The translations under genes were made by a program, and so were the position numbers. The notes under the pieces were generated by a model. That model had not been told where the DNA came from, made no database searches, and saw nothing but the letters and a program-made list of their open reading frames with translations. From the NCBI GenBank assembly GCA_009801085.1, contig VNWV01000037.1, forward strand, positions 1-64,000: DNA of 64,000 nucleotides, read 5' to 3'. Of this stretch, positions 22,543-33,524 are shown in pieces. This stretch comes from Lasiodiplodia sp. COLG20. Taxonomy: Eukaryota; Ascomycota; Dothideomycetes; Botryosphaeriales; Botryosphaeriaceae. The stretch's first letter is position 1. Each line of letters opens with the position of its first letter.

Positions 22543-24036
22543 ATGAACCAACAAGGCGATTCACGCACTCAGCTGCACACAAATACCAACCCGAACGTCC
22601 CTCGTGGCGTAGATACCAACACCGAGCCTGACAAAAGAACATGGCCGCAAGGTGTACTACCAGTCGCCTTCCAAAATGAAGGGGCTATTCAGACACAACC
22701 TCCTCCTCCTCCTCCTCCTCCTCCTCCTCAAAACCAAAGGGCTCTTCAACGTCAACATGCCCCCGGCAACGCGCCTATGGAGAGAGTGCCTTTCGGCTAT
22801 GACAAAGAACAACAGAAGCGGTACGTAGCACGAGCGTTTCAACGCTGCAAATGCTAACAAGTCTCAAGGATCTGGAAAGACCGCTGCCTCATCTGCGGAG
22901 GACCCAGCCACGGCGATTGGAAGGCATGCGATGGCGAATGCTACCATTGCAAGAAAAGAATGGGCATCTGCGGCCCTAATGTTCACGTCGGCATGCCTTG
23001 CCCCAATACCGGCTTCAACTCCCAATGGTGGATGGATGTTGCCGGTGCCTCTGTCGGGGACGCAAAGTGGGACAAATTGAAGATACGATGCCGGGATCAA
23101 GTGATTCGACAGAAGGACCAAGAAATAACCGAACTTCAGAGAAAGTTAGCTGATGCGGAAAGTCGCATCGATTCTCAGAAAGAAAAGTTTGCACGGCATC
23201 GTATGGAAGAGAAGGAAAAGCGAAGGGCCATGAAATACATCATCACCGAGCTCGAGGCTAGAAATGCGGATCATGAAGCTGCGATTACGACAGGATATGC
23301 GATGACCAGTCCCCACAGTAGCTATCGCGACAGAGAAGATTCGAGTTATCGAAGCCACACCAGTGGGCATCATGATGGAAGGAAGGGCCGCCAAGAAAAG
23401 TCGCGTCGCCACGCTCACTCTCCCTCCCGCTCCCCACCAAGGTCGCCTGATCTTGACCCTAACTATCAGCTGTTCTCGAAATTCAAAGAGTTTCAAAGGG
23501 GGGAAGATGGCCACAACAGACACAAGCGCAGCCGGAATTCCGAATATCGATCCAGGAGCCCAAGTAGCGAGAGGTTTCCTTCCGACTCGGACTGGGACAA
23601 AACAACAATGAAAAGGCCTGCATCCCCGGATTATCCCCAATTTCCTCCTATCCGGGTATACGACCCAGAAAAATATGCACGGCCCGCCGCTCAGGAACCC
23701 ACTGACCTCCACAGCGGATTTCAGGATCGACCTGCCTTCGGGCAACAGAGCCCTTATCTCCAAGGGGCAGCCACAGGACAATCTTCTTCTCGTCCAATGC
23801 TGGGTACGTATCACGTCACTGAACGCCATTCTTTGCCTAGCTCCTCAGGTAATGAGCCGCTCATGCGGGACCAAATGTCACGCCAAAACTTTAGGCAGCC
23901 ACAATATATGGTGGGAGACGCTCAAGACACTTCGATGGGAGGAGCCGATAATTACTATGGCTCCGAATTGGATAGTAGAGTACCATATCCCCCATATAAA
24001 AGAAAGAAGCTGACGGACAACTCGAGATACCGGTAA
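22543..24036 (+). CDS. Gene C: extended zinc-knuckle, coiled coil and RS-like protein (2 exons)
   Basis: Exon 1 is 22543-22820 and exon 2 is 22869-24036, with a 48-nt intron (GTACGT, TGCTAACAAG, CTCAAG); 481 residues. The first exon has a polyproline run from (CCT)10 and ends FGYDKEQQKR. Residues 99-147 hold the module C99-C102-H107-C113-C117-C120-H132-C137 ending PCPNTGFNSQWW. The spacing CX2CX4HX5C is close to a CCHC zinc knuckle and is followed by CX3CX2C, His and Cys. Next come a coiled coil (about 160-215), an Arg/Ser-rich stretch (SPSRSPPRSP, RSRSPSS) and a tail with GTYHVTER and DTSMGG. Zinc plus RS suggests RNA binding or splicing-speckle localisation (inference). Gene D has identical ligand spacing. 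I do not recognise a named family. Confidence 0.7.
22699..22728 (+). repeat. (CCT)10 microsatellite in gene C
   Basis: A pure trinucleotide run inside exon 1 of gene C that encodes a proline tract. It is in frame, so length changes would only change tract length. Confidence 0.85.
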
Positions 24037-24204
24037 TGTTATCTAACCGGGAAAGTTTGTCAGAGTTCTTCTTGGTGCTGTTTCAACTGATTTCCTGATA
24101 GGAAGCCCTACACGGGATTAATATATCTGTCCATGTCGACTTGCTAACGCCACTGGTGCCCAACATGGGAAACATCTTACAGACATTGTGATTGGAGCAG
24201 AGAG

Positions 24205-24440
24205 CGGAGGAAATGGTGGTGGAAACGGTGAAGGCAGCTAAATGCCCTCATCTTTTTGAGAAGCCCAGTTTTGGGGATTGGCGTCAGGCCGTACACTTAG
24301 ATAGGCGAAATGGTGGTGTATGGCAGCAAAGGTGGTGGAAATGGTGGTGGAAATGGTGGTGGCAACTAAATTCTCTCATCGATTTTTGAGAAGCCCGGTT
24401 TTGGGGATTGGCATCAGGCCATGCACTTAGATAGACGAAT
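24205..24440 (+). repeat. Internal duplication with GGTGGTGGAAAT minisatellite
   Basis: The phrase ttttgagaagccc.gttttgg followed by ggattggc.tcaggcc and cacttagatag occurs twice (about 24255 and 24383). Each copy is preceded by runs of ggtggtggaaat-like units (about 24212 and 24330-24362). This is a local duplication inside block 2. Confidence 0.7.
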
Positions 24441-24800
24441 TCATGCTTTATTGGCAACTATTGTGACTTCATTGAATCCCACAACTATGCCGTGCATTTG
24501 CATTGAGATCGAGCTCAACTTCTCACATCATGTTGGTGGCTGGGTGCGTATGGCCGTCTAGCGCAAGCGCCATAGTGCTGGGTTAAACCGAGTGCAGCTC
24601 ATCATGGTGACCAAGGCGTCCGGAAAGTCTGCAATGGTCCTCGTGTAGCATAAGCTTGGCGTCAGGGCGGGCGGCGACCGGTGGCAGCGCTTCGGCACGT
24701 GACGTGCAGGTGCGGCAGGCGCTGAGTCGCCAAATATCGGTCGCGGGCGCGCGACACACACACACACCTTTCCTCGTCACCTTTGAACCGTGCCAGCTCG

Positions 24801-24878
24801 GTATGTCAAGACTTGCAGCGCCTCATCGGCCGTCGCGCCTCGTTGTTCCTCACGCTGACAATGCACGATACCATATAG
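24801..24878 (+). other. 5'UTR intron of gene D
   Basis: The donor GTATGTC follows GCCAGCTCG and the acceptor CATATAG lies seven bases before ATG 24886. It is the counterpart of the gene C leader intron. Confidence 0.55.
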
Positions 24879-24885
24879 TTCAATC

Positions 24886-26210
24886 ATGGGTCCGCCAAGC
24901 GGCGATGACGGAAATATCAGTCGTGCCTTCCATGATGAAGGGCGTGCTCAAGCTCAGCAAGATACCGCGCTTGCCGGCGGTCGGCCTACTTCGGGAATTC
25001 CCTACGGCTATGACAGAGATGAACAAAAGCGGTCAGTTGCACGAGCGTTCCGAAGAAGCTGCACATGCTCACTTTCTCAAGGATATGGAAGAACCGCTGC
25101 CTCATCTGCGGCGAAAGTCGTCACGATCACTGGAAACAATGCGACCGTCAATGCTACCACTGTCACAAGCACAAAGGTATCACCGGACCGAACACTCACA
25201 AGGGACAACCCTGTCCGAATACTGGCTTCAATGCCCGATGGTGGAAGGACATCGGTGGCGCTCAAGTTGGAGACACGAACTGGAACAAAGGAAAGATACA
25301 GACCCAGGGAAAATTGATTCAGCAACAGCAGGATGATATTACGGACCTGCGGGATGATGTCGAGCACTTGAAAGCTCGACTGGCAGACTCCGAGGCCATT
25401 GTTGAGAGACAGAAGCGCGACCTTCACGAGGAACGGGAGCGTAGACGTGACGCAGAGCATAAGTTACGTGGCACAGAACATAAGTTGCGTGACACAAAGC
25501 ATGAGCTGCGTGACACACAGTATGAGTTGCATGCCGTAAAAGGGCAACTTACTGAATCGCGAGCCTACACGGACGACCTCAGAGCAAGGTTGGAGGGACA
25601 GGAAGGCTACCATGATGGGAGCCGCTCAAGTTCTGCTCGCCGCTCCAACGGAGAAGATAAGTCAGAGGAGGGTCACAGCAAGTATCGTTCGAGATCTTCC
25701 GATCCCAGACACTCTCGCCATCGCACTCGATCCCGCTCCCCCTCTAGCTCCCGCTCCCGCTCGCCTGGATCCTCTTATTCTACCAGAGGACAACGGGGAG
25801 AAGGTGATTCTGAACGTCGGTCTCACAGGCCCAAGCGTAAGGCCAGCCGTCCTTCCGAGGATCGGAATCGCTCCAAGAGTCCGCATCGGCGTCACAATCC
25901 TGTGAGTTTGTCCCGCGAGAGGGCAGCGTCGAATCTTCCTGCACCATCAGACACTTACTCAAGCCGTTCGCAGGAATCCTCTTCACGTTACCCACCGGCT
26001 GGCTCCTCAAGCGGTAGTCATCGCGACAACCGTGCTAAAGCGCAACAGGACAAACAAGTTCAACAGCCAGACGTAAGATCCCATAGGCAGCCGCAGATCA
26101 AAGCCGAGCGAAACAGCGATGAAGACCTTCCCATGGGAGGTACCCATGATCACCACCGGACGCACTCCCGCCGAGATACCAGAAGGCGGGATCACACTGA
26201 CAAGCGTTGA
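24886..26210 (+). CDS. Gene D: extended zinc-knuckle, coiled coil and RS-like protein (2 exons)
   Basis: Exon 1 is 24886-25031 and exon 2 is 25082-26210, with a 50-nt intron (GTCAGT, TGCTCAC, CTCAAG); 424 residues. Residues 55-103 carry the same cysteine/histidine ladder as gene C with identical spacing: C55, C58, H63, C69, C73, C76, H88, C93, then PNTGFN..WW. A long coiled coil follows (about 120-240), including an LRDTKHELRD-type heptad-like repeat. An Arg/Ser domain (SRSPSSSRSRSPGSS) is next, and the tail has DEDLPMGG as in gene B. The intron sits at the same codon (KR/IW) as in gene C. The pair is therefore a tandem duplicate; the function is unknown, with RNA-related roles inferred only from zinc knuckle plus RS composition. 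Confidence 0.7.
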
Positions 26211-27250
26211 TTTTACAAGTTCAACAACGCATTTACCGCAGATTGATGGCAATTTTGCCTTAGCCAGGCAGACAACCGGGATGTGGTTTAGCTCCCGTAC
26301 CAGGAACATTTACAATAATGTCACTGGTGCCTGAAAGGGAGAAATGTCTTCACACTTGTAGCGTTGCTGAGCTACGTCAAGGCCCAGTCTTCGCTTTTAC
26401 AGTAGCGTCCGGCTCTTAACTGAGAAGCATGATGCGAAAAAAGCAAAACTACAAAAAAAGAACAAAAGAAAACAAAAAAAAAAAAAAAGAGAAAAACGTC
26501 ATCATGCCATCAAGGCGAATCTTTGGGTAAAAAAGTGGAAGTTTGTCTTTTGTATTGTCTTATTGAAAAGCATTTGACATAATTCGACTCTCGCAGAACA
26601 GCCAGCTCTTGGGGAAGTCTTGCAAACATTATGGGAAAAGAAAACGATTGAAGGAATAGCGGAGGAAACAATCAGTGCTCTTATCCATCCTCGAGCAGAC
26701 CAAATTGGGAACCAGCAAGATGCCATACATTTAGATAGCCAAACCATGCTTGTTTGCAACATTCGTGACCTTGTTCCATCCGTGAAAATATACTCAATCG
26801 ACATTGCCGGTGGACGTGGACGGTGGAGGAGTGACTGAAGCTTCAACGACATCATCCATTGTTCACAGGAATGTCCGGAAAACCGGCTGAGGCGAGCCAA
26901 GCGGGTGAGTGTCTCAATGAGCCAACGCAGATAAGGTATGAGCCAAGATATGAGGAGCTTCACGTCGAGAAATCTGCTTGTGCGTCTGCATTTATGCGCT
27001 GCTGCTCGAAAACAGGGCTGCGCTCGCATTCACGAGAGAGTGGTACACGTCACTTGAAATCTCATGTCAGGACTGCCGCACAGTAGCGCGGCAAATTGGG
27101 TGAAGCGCGAATGCTTGCATTTGCAGCTTGCGAATGACTCTCTTCCTAAAACGGAATCGCGGCAGCGGCCGCGTCGCGTTCTGGCGGCGATAATATCCTC
27201 CCGCGTCCGCTCACTTGTCCTCCTCACATTACCATCCTCCGCACGTCAAT
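26211..27250 (+). other. Spacer with duplicated block 3
   Basis: After gene D the 3' flank (caggaacatttacaataatgtcactggtg at about 26301) matches the 3' flank of gene B at about 21681. An A-rich tract (26436-26495) follows. The third copy of the inter-gene block lies at about 26600-26800, then a leader to gene E. No other gene is seen. Confidence 0.5.
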
Positions 27251-28432
27251 ATGGCTCCACCAAGCGATAAAGACGCGCAACGCGCGGCTCAAATGCCTCA
27301 ACCTCCTCTGCCTCGGCGGAAAGAACATCAAGAACAAGAAAACCCTCCATCGAGGGAGCCTACAAGGGAAGTGACGTCACCGCGTGCACTGCTAACACCG
27401 ACAGACCCTCCGACGAGGGCGCCTTCAAGGGAAGTTTACGCGAAACGTTCATTACTACCGCGACCAGTCCCTCCGCGAAGGGCGCCGTTACGGGAAGAGC
27501 CGCCAACGGGTTCAGAAGCCGCGCCTACGTCCGCAAATCCTCCATCTTCGAACCGCGATGACCGCCAGCAAGTGAGACCACTGCCTCCGCCGACGCAGCA
27601 TGGTCAACATGTTCCTCTCTCGAGGATGCCCGCAAGGGGAAATTCGCAGGTGGCGAGACCGTCTCGGCTTCCGCGCCTAATTTCACCAGCCGTACCACCT
27701 CCTCGGCACTTCTCAAGGCAGCTGCCAATATCAGTGCGCCTGTTACGTCGCGCTCCGCAGGATAAGTCAACATTCACACTGTCGGGTGCGCTAATGGCCT
27801 TGCCTCAAGACAAAAACCTCTCCACGACGCTTGAAAAGGAATCAATAATTTCTGAACCTTTGCCAAAACGCAACGTGCCAACAAGGAAAGCCCCATCACT
27901 GGCCACGCCCACCACCTCGAAACAATACGCGAGCGCCTATGAGAATTTTGATGCAGAGATGATGCAAGAAAAACACACTGCTGCCGTCCATGACGGGACA
28001 AACAAAAAGAAAACTTCGCCCGAGCCCTCTATTGATGACTTCTGGGATGCCGAGTTTGCCTCCACAATGGAAGCTCTTGACTCATGGACAAGGACTTCAG
28101 ACAAGTTTCAAACCAACATTGCAAACTGGGAGAAAGAGGTCGACGACGAGGTTAAGGAAACGAAAAAGCTCATAAGCGACCTCGAGCGGGGATGGGAACG
28201 GAAAGAACGTAACATGAAGCTCATTAAGCAACATTACGAAGAAGCCCTCCTTGAAGCTCGGAAGAGTGGCGCGCCAGATCAAGATGAAAGCGGAACAGAA
28301 GACGAATTCCTGCTGGGTATATTGGAAAACGAGATCAAGAAGAGGCAGATGGATACTTTCAGTGGAGGGAACCAGGAGTTCGGCGGTGAGATACAGGAAA
28401 AAATGAACCCAAATGAGCGTCCAGATGCCTGA
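27251..28432 (+). CDS. Gene E: proline-rich, helical C-terminus protein
   Basis: A single frame of 393 residues from ATG 27251. The start is chosen because MAPPSD lines up with the MGPPSGDD start of gene D and follows the third copy of the duplicated block, so E occupies the third unit of the array. Residues 30-170 are Pro/Arg-rich, with imperfect repeats of the type PPTRAPSREV / PSREPTREV / PRRAPLREE. Residues 255-350 are a charged, probably coiled-coil region (VDDEVKETKKLISDLER). There is no zinc-knuckle and no RS tail; those parts of the unit have been replaced or lost. No family is recognised. Confidence 0.55.
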   Translation: MAPPSDKDAQRAAQMPQPPLPRRKEHQEQENPPSREPTREVTSPRALLTPTDPPTRAPSREVYAKRSLLPRPVPPRRAPLREEPPTGSEAAPTSANPPSSNRDDRQQVRPLPPPTQHGQHVPLSRMPARGNSQVARPSRLPRLISPAVPPPRHFSRQLPISVRLLRRAPQDKSTFTLSGALMALPQDKNLSTTLEKESIISEPLPKRNVPTRKAPSLATPTTSKQYASAYENFDAEMMQEKHTAAVHDGTNKKKTSPEPSIDDFWDAEFASTMEALDSWTRTSDKFQTNIANWEKEVDDEVKETKKLISDLERGWERKERNMKLIKQHYEEALLEARKSGAPDQDESGTEDEFLLGILENEIKKRQMDTFSGGNQEFGGEIQEKMNPNERPDA

Positions 28433-28799
28433 GAGCCGAAGCCGTATAGCGGGTACTGGAATTCCTGATAGCAGGAGCCCTCTTTTAACAGAAGCGGGAA
28501 CTTTTGGGAGCCCAACATCTCATGAGAATGTTACGGAGGAGGAATAAGCTTCGGCTTGCCCGACTTAGGGGGTGAAGAACTTATGTAGCCTAATTAAGAG
28601 AGCTTTGATAACTGAGATCCCACCACCGGCTTGTGAATTGTGATGTTATGGGGCCCATTGAACATTTTCTAAGTGACCCAGGAGACGCATTGAGTCTTCA
28701 TGCTGGGTACCTCCCAGAAGGCTGGCAGCATGTGCGCGGCGTAATGTTCCTGTGCCCCCCAGTTCAGGATCATACTGGGCGAAAGCGGCCACGCCACCT
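28433..28799. other. Convergent spacer
   Basis: The 3' ends of gene E and the ACR3 gene meet here; no gene or repeat is seen. Confidence 0.4.
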
Positions 28800-30162
28800 T
28801 CACTCTTTCCATCCTCGGCGCCGCCCGACCACTCTTACGATGTACACCAGACTGAGAAGGACAGGCACTTCAATAAGGGGTCCGACGGTGCTGGTAACTT
28901 GTCAGCTTCACATGCTCAGCGACACCAGGAATTAAAGGAACTTACGATGCCAGGGCTTGGTCACTCTCCGCACCATATGTTGCCACCGCAACAGCAATTG
29001 CCAGCTCAAAGTTGTTGCTGGCGGCAGTGAAGCTTTGGGTTGCCGAGAGTCCGTAGCCGAAACCTAGCCTGTGAGTGACCCACAGCGTAAGGGCGAAAAT
29101 AACAAAGAAGTATACTATCAGCGGGGCGGCAACCCGTACGACGGAGACGATTTGGTGCACGACGCGGCTCCCTTGAGATGCAAAGAGCACGATGATGGTG
29201 TACAAGAGTCCGACGAGGGACCAAGGTCCTGCATACTTGAGGAAGACATCGTCGTACCACGCGGCACTGATCAGGCGGCGGATAGTGAAGCGAGTGACGA
29301 TGGCGGCGCCGAGGGGAATTCCAAGGAAGACGGCAACGCTGGTGGCCACGGTGGAGTAGGAGACGGTTATTTCGGAGTTGGAGTGGCTGATGACGTTGAT
29401 GAAGAAGACGGCCAGTGGAGCGTAGAGGACCATCTGGAGTAGGGAGTTGATCGCCACCAGGATGGCGCAGTACTGGTTATCGCCACCGGCCAGCCCGGTC
29501 CAGATAAGTACCTGAATCAAGGTCAGTGGATCCAGCGGAATTAGGGGAAGAGTACTGTACCATGGCAATGCATCTTGCTAATCCAACGAGAATGAGGCCC
29601 TCACGAAGCCCTTGTTCGTCTGGAAGAAATGCCCAGGAGAGGGCGAGCTGTAATGATAAGCTTCGTTCACAAAAGTATGGCCGGTACTCTCACCATTAAG
29701 AATGGAGCCAGGATCCAATTTACTATGACACTGAACAACACCTGCTTCCATAACTCTTTGGTGGCAAAGGCGCGGTGTAGAGTCTCGAATTTGACTGCGC
29801 AGAGAATCGGATACATCATGACAAGAAGGCCAATAGCTGTACATGTGTAAGCAAAACCAAAATGAAGCTCGGGAAAGGCCAAACGTACCGATAGGTATAG
29901 AAACTCCGACAAACTTTCCTCGTTCCAGTGCAGGCCCTGTCTCTGGGACAAAGTTGCCGAGGATGATGCCCAGCGCCATGGACAGGATAATCCAAAGAGC
30001 GAGGAAGCGGTCCAACAAACCCAGTCTCTTGAAAGCAGAAGCATTGTCCTTGTTTGCGTCATCTGCTCCCTCTTGTTTCTCGGCATCTTGCGCCACGGTT
30101 TGGAATTGAGTTACTCCGGCGTCATGATGGGCGGGGTTGTTGGGGTGTAATGAAGACTTCAT
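28800..30162 (-). CDS. ACR3: Arsenite efflux transporter, ACR3 family (5 exons)
   Basis: Exons are 30162-29889, 29836-29694, 29647-29561, 29511-28946 and 28890-28800; all introns are 46-55 nt with GT..AG ends. The total is 387 codons, 386 residues, which fits the family (about 380-400). After a 50-residue hydrophilic N-terminus the protein has about ten hydrophobic helices. It carries ACR3 landmarks: SMALGIILGNFVP, AIGLLVMMYPIL, FATKELWKQVLFSV, LVGLARCIAM (the conserved cysteine of the transport path), IWTGLAGGDNQYCA, TAASNNFELAIAVAVA and TVGPLIEVPVLL. It exports arsenite across the plasma membrane (BART/bile-acid symporter superfamily). No arsenate reductase or regulator gene is adjacent. 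The start is the first ATG in the frame (MKSSLHPNN). Confidence 0.9.
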
Positions 30163-31126
30163 CTTTGAGAGAACAAAGGAGCGTGGAACTCCCAAGAAAT
30201 GTCTTGAAACAATCTCTCGAATGAAGTGAAGACCTTAGTTTGCCATTGAAAATCCATCCGAGGCATGCGTAGAGTCCGGGAAATATACCTGGGAGCACAG
30301 AGCAGCACAAGATCAACGAGCCAATCAGGATCCAGCAGTGACATCCATCTTTCTCGACGTATGGGAAGATGGCAAAAGTGAGCAACCGCTTAGAAAGTCC
30401 TGCAAAGGAACATTCTCGATTACAATTTCCCCACCTTTCCCCCATGTATGGCCTATTAGCCTTCCCATCACGTTTTTAGAGCAGCTTGCTTGCTTACCTA
30501 AAAATGGTTAGCGAACCGGCAAGCGATGACATCTCAACAATCAAAGCCCTGTTCCGAGAGCTGATTTATAATTCACGGCAGAACATATGTCTTACAGCGG
30601 AAGCCTTAATTTACGGAACGCATAGGGGATGCTTTCAAGTACGCCGTTGCGGAAGACGAACCCGGGGTGCGGAATTTATAGCGCGCGCAGGCTGGCTAGG
30701 GCTCTCCGCTTATATGACCCCCAAGTGAAGAGAAGCTTCCTAGATTAATTGGACAACTTGGAAGCAATTGCAAAAATAGCTCATGGTGAGTTTAAGATGC
30801 AGAATACTCCACAGAGCCTCTAAGATTTAGCAGCTTGAAAGGCATCCTTGAATGAGACATATGGAGAGCATGGACTGAGAAATTGAACTGCGATTCCGAG
30901 CCAACGTGTCTGAACAACTATGTAACAGCCATTTCCAAGACAATTAGTGGCTCTTACTCTGTCTTCAATGACATTATCCGTGACATTGATGTTGACGCAA
31001 CCGGTCAAAAACGGAAATGGCGCTCCACCCGCGTGACGAAGGGTCCAGGTCGTGTCTACAAAACCTCCGCGGGCCCCAGACCAATCCCTCTCATCACTCA
31101 TACCTGACCTTCTCGCTCGACTCACA
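30163..31126. other. Divergent promoter region
   Basis: Lies between the divergent ACR3 and ZZ-finger genes and should contain both promoters. I see no clear motif and no gene. Confidence 0.4.
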
Positions 31127-32455
31127 ATGGAGACCGACTACGAACTCCGCCCATCTTCACCTGGTAACATGTCGATGATGGAGCTATGCGACAGCGACGA
31201 GCCTATAGCATGCGACAGGTGCTGTTGCGACCTCGCCGTTGAGACTGAGTGGTGGCATTGTGATGTGTGCTACGACTACGATCTCTGTTGCTCATGCATC
31301 GAGAAGAAGCTTCGTTGCAAGGACGACTCACACGACCTCATCAAGTGGAAGAATAACGTCGACCTCGGTAATGGTGTCACAGGCCCTCAGCCAACGGACG
31401 TGAAGCTTCCTGGCATCACGAAAGGTTCTAATTCTCACCCTACACTCTCCGGTCGACCTCCTTCTAAAAAGAATTTCAACGACGTCATTTCGTCTTCACC
31501 TGCTCCGCCTGGAAGCCACCGGAGTCCACCAGGACACCTAAGCCTTCCCACTCTGCACAACAACTCTCTTCACCTGCGAAACAACATCATGCCCAAAACA
31601 CCTGAACCCGACTCACCTACCTCGGGCATGGATCGCAAGCGTGAAAAGCTCATCATGGACACCCTTCTCGAGGAGATCGTGGCTGCCCGGGCAAACCCCA
31701 CAACCAGAGGCAGTCTTTTCGGAACGCGCTCGCAGACCACTCCACGCTCACCCAGCCCTTCCATGACTGCAGATCCCGCCTCAAGCGCCGAAAACTCCAC
31801 TCACGTCGAGCGCACATCCATGGCAGACAATCCCAGCGCATCCAACCCCGCCGCGGCTGGCGCCATTACTCAACACTTCGACACCGCGCAAGCCGCGCGC
31901 CATCACCTCAATGGCGATGTACCCCGCTGGACGACGCCTCATGAGCACCCAGACTCAAGCGGCCGCCCCACCACCCCATCCGGCGAGTACGCCTACGTGC
32001 GCGCGGCTGTCCACTCCATCAGCGTTGGTCTCCAGGACGCATCTCTCGCATACAACTCCGCTACCAACGACCAGTCCGCCAACAACAACGCTGACGAGAC
32101 TCGCCGCCGCGTCGAAGCGCGAGCCTGGCTGCTCTTCGATGCGATCAAGCGTCTACACGACGGCGGATGCATGCTGCGCCCTTCGACAGACTTCTCGAAC
32201 GACTTCGGCGGCTATTTTGGGGATAGGAAGCTCAGGTTCCGGGAGCGCTGGGTCGCTGTGTGCAAGATGCTGCAGCGGTTTAGCAGCGCAGCGGGTATGG
32301 TGGCGTCGGGATCGACAGAGGAGATTCTGGAGGCGTATGTCGCTGCGCCGCTGGCGATGGGAAGGAAACTGAGGAATGAGCAGCAGGAGAGGGATGGGGT
32401 TGAGGAACGGGATAGGAAGAAGCTCAAGCCACTGCAGCCGATCGAGTTGGACTGA
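31127..32455 (+). CDS. ZZ-type zinc-finger protein
   Basis: A single exon of 442 residues from ATG 31127. Residues 25-75 form a ZZ-type zinc finger: CDRCCCDL...WWHCDVCYDYDLCCSC followed by a final His pair region (DDSHDLIKW). The spacing of CX2C, CX2C and CX2C matches ZZ domains that bind two zinc ions and act in protein recognition. The middle (90-290) is Ser/Pro-rich and disordered. The C-terminal 130 residues are helical (EARAWLLFDAIKRLHDGGCML, ERWVAVCKMLQRF) and may be a separate domain. The frame is open upstream of the ATG but has no earlier ATG. The substrate or partner is unknown; ZZ proteins act in autophagy receptors, ubiquitin ligases and chromatin factors. Confidence 0.75.
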   Translation: METDYELRPSSPGNMSMMELCDSDEPIACDRCCCDLAVETEWWHCDVCYDYDLCCSCIEKKLRCKDDSHDLIKWKNNVDLGNGVTGPQPTDVKLPGITKGSNSHPTLSGRPPSKKNFNDVISSSPAPPGSHRSPPGHLSLPTLHNNSLHLRNNIMPKTPEPDSPTSGMDRKREKLIMDTLLEEIVAARANPTTRGSLFGTRSQTTPRSPSPSMTADPASSAENSTHVERTSMADNPSASNPAAAGAITQHFDTAQAARHHLNGDVPRWTTPHEHPDSSGRPTTPSGEYAYVRAAVHSISVGLQDASLAYNSATNDQSANNNADETRRRVEARAWLLFDAIKRLHDGGCMLRPSTDFSNDFGGYFGDRKLRFRERWVAVCKMLQRFSSAAGMVASGSTEEILEAYVAAPLAMGRKLRNEQQERDGVEERDRKKLKPLQPIELD

Positions 32456-33524
32456 GGGAAGGGGGATATTCTGCAGAATGTGGACGGTTAGCAGCTGAGC
32501 GGAACATCTTTGGGCTTGGATGCGGATTGGCGCATATGGATAATGCGCAACAGCAACTGGCTCTGCCTCCTCTTGGCTCATAAAATTGGCGAAATAAAGG
32601 AGGCGCTCATAGGAATGGGTGCGTGGACAAACGGGTGGTCATTTTATCTGGCAGACTACTTGCGCTCAGGCGGCAGCTTGCGGCATTGAACGGCTCATAA
32701 GATGGAGGCAAACTTCTAAGCCCGGCCTCTTCTACTCTATTTCTCGGCGTTTCTACAAAACCTCTGCAGACTCAAAAAATCGAAGTTTCAATGGAGAAGT
32801 CATTCAAATATTGAGCAGAGCTTTTAGTACAGAGAGTCCGCAGTGATCTTTGTCAGCATATCATCCTTGAAGTGGATAGCGGGTATCCGAATCTGCCTGC
32901 TACGCAATGTCAGGCATAAGCCTCTACAAGACGTAGTCCCTGTCAGCCCTGCCTTAGCCAAAATCTTATTTCGACCTCACAACGCCCGTCGGCAAGGTCA
33001 GGGTTTCTTGTTTACCGATGCCAGTTCCACGCACGTTGCACGTTGCTCGACCACGCTGATGACCCCACTTTCCCCATAGGGTTCACAGGTGAGATCGTAC
33101 TACTGCCGTTTGCCGACAGTGATCAACCCCGCAACCATGCCCCGCTCCTTATCGCAATAATGCACCCGAGCCTCCGCCTGGAGTTCAGGATCGACGTTTT
33201 GCTGCACCACATTTCCCGTTCGTCTGCCCAATGGAGAAATCAGCCCGTTCTTTGAAGCACCTCATATCATGACTCCGGTGTCAACGCCGGACAACATCAC
33301 ACAAAAATAGCAATCATGCCTCGTTTCTAGTCAGCCTTGCGCAACAATCATGCGCGTAGCTCCCAGGGCTGAGCCACACCTCATCCTTTAAAACCCCCGA
33401 AACCTCAACATCACCCACCGCCCGCCTGCCCGCCCGCCGAATCGCTCCTCCAACCACACCCCCATACCCACCTGGACCCGCCCGCTCTCCCCAATACCAT
33501 CCGACACCCCACCCACCCCCCACC
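32456..33524. other. Intergenic, no gene seen
   Basis: Short open frames only. The last 130 bases before 33525 are C-rich and look like a fungal pyrimidine-rich promoter. Confidence 0.4.

Larger units (their letters stand above)
24037..24885 (+). other. Spacer with duplicated block 2 and leader of gene D
   Basis: Holds the second copy of the inter-gene block and the GC-rich leader of gene D, including the 5'UTR intron 24801-24878. Within it a 60-80 bp phrase is itself duplicated (see repeat at 24205-24440). Confidence 0.5.

Noticed and set aside
24656..25336. Plus-strand open frame of 226 codons
   Set aside because: It runs through the leader, leader intron and zinc-knuckle exon of gene D in the wrong frame.
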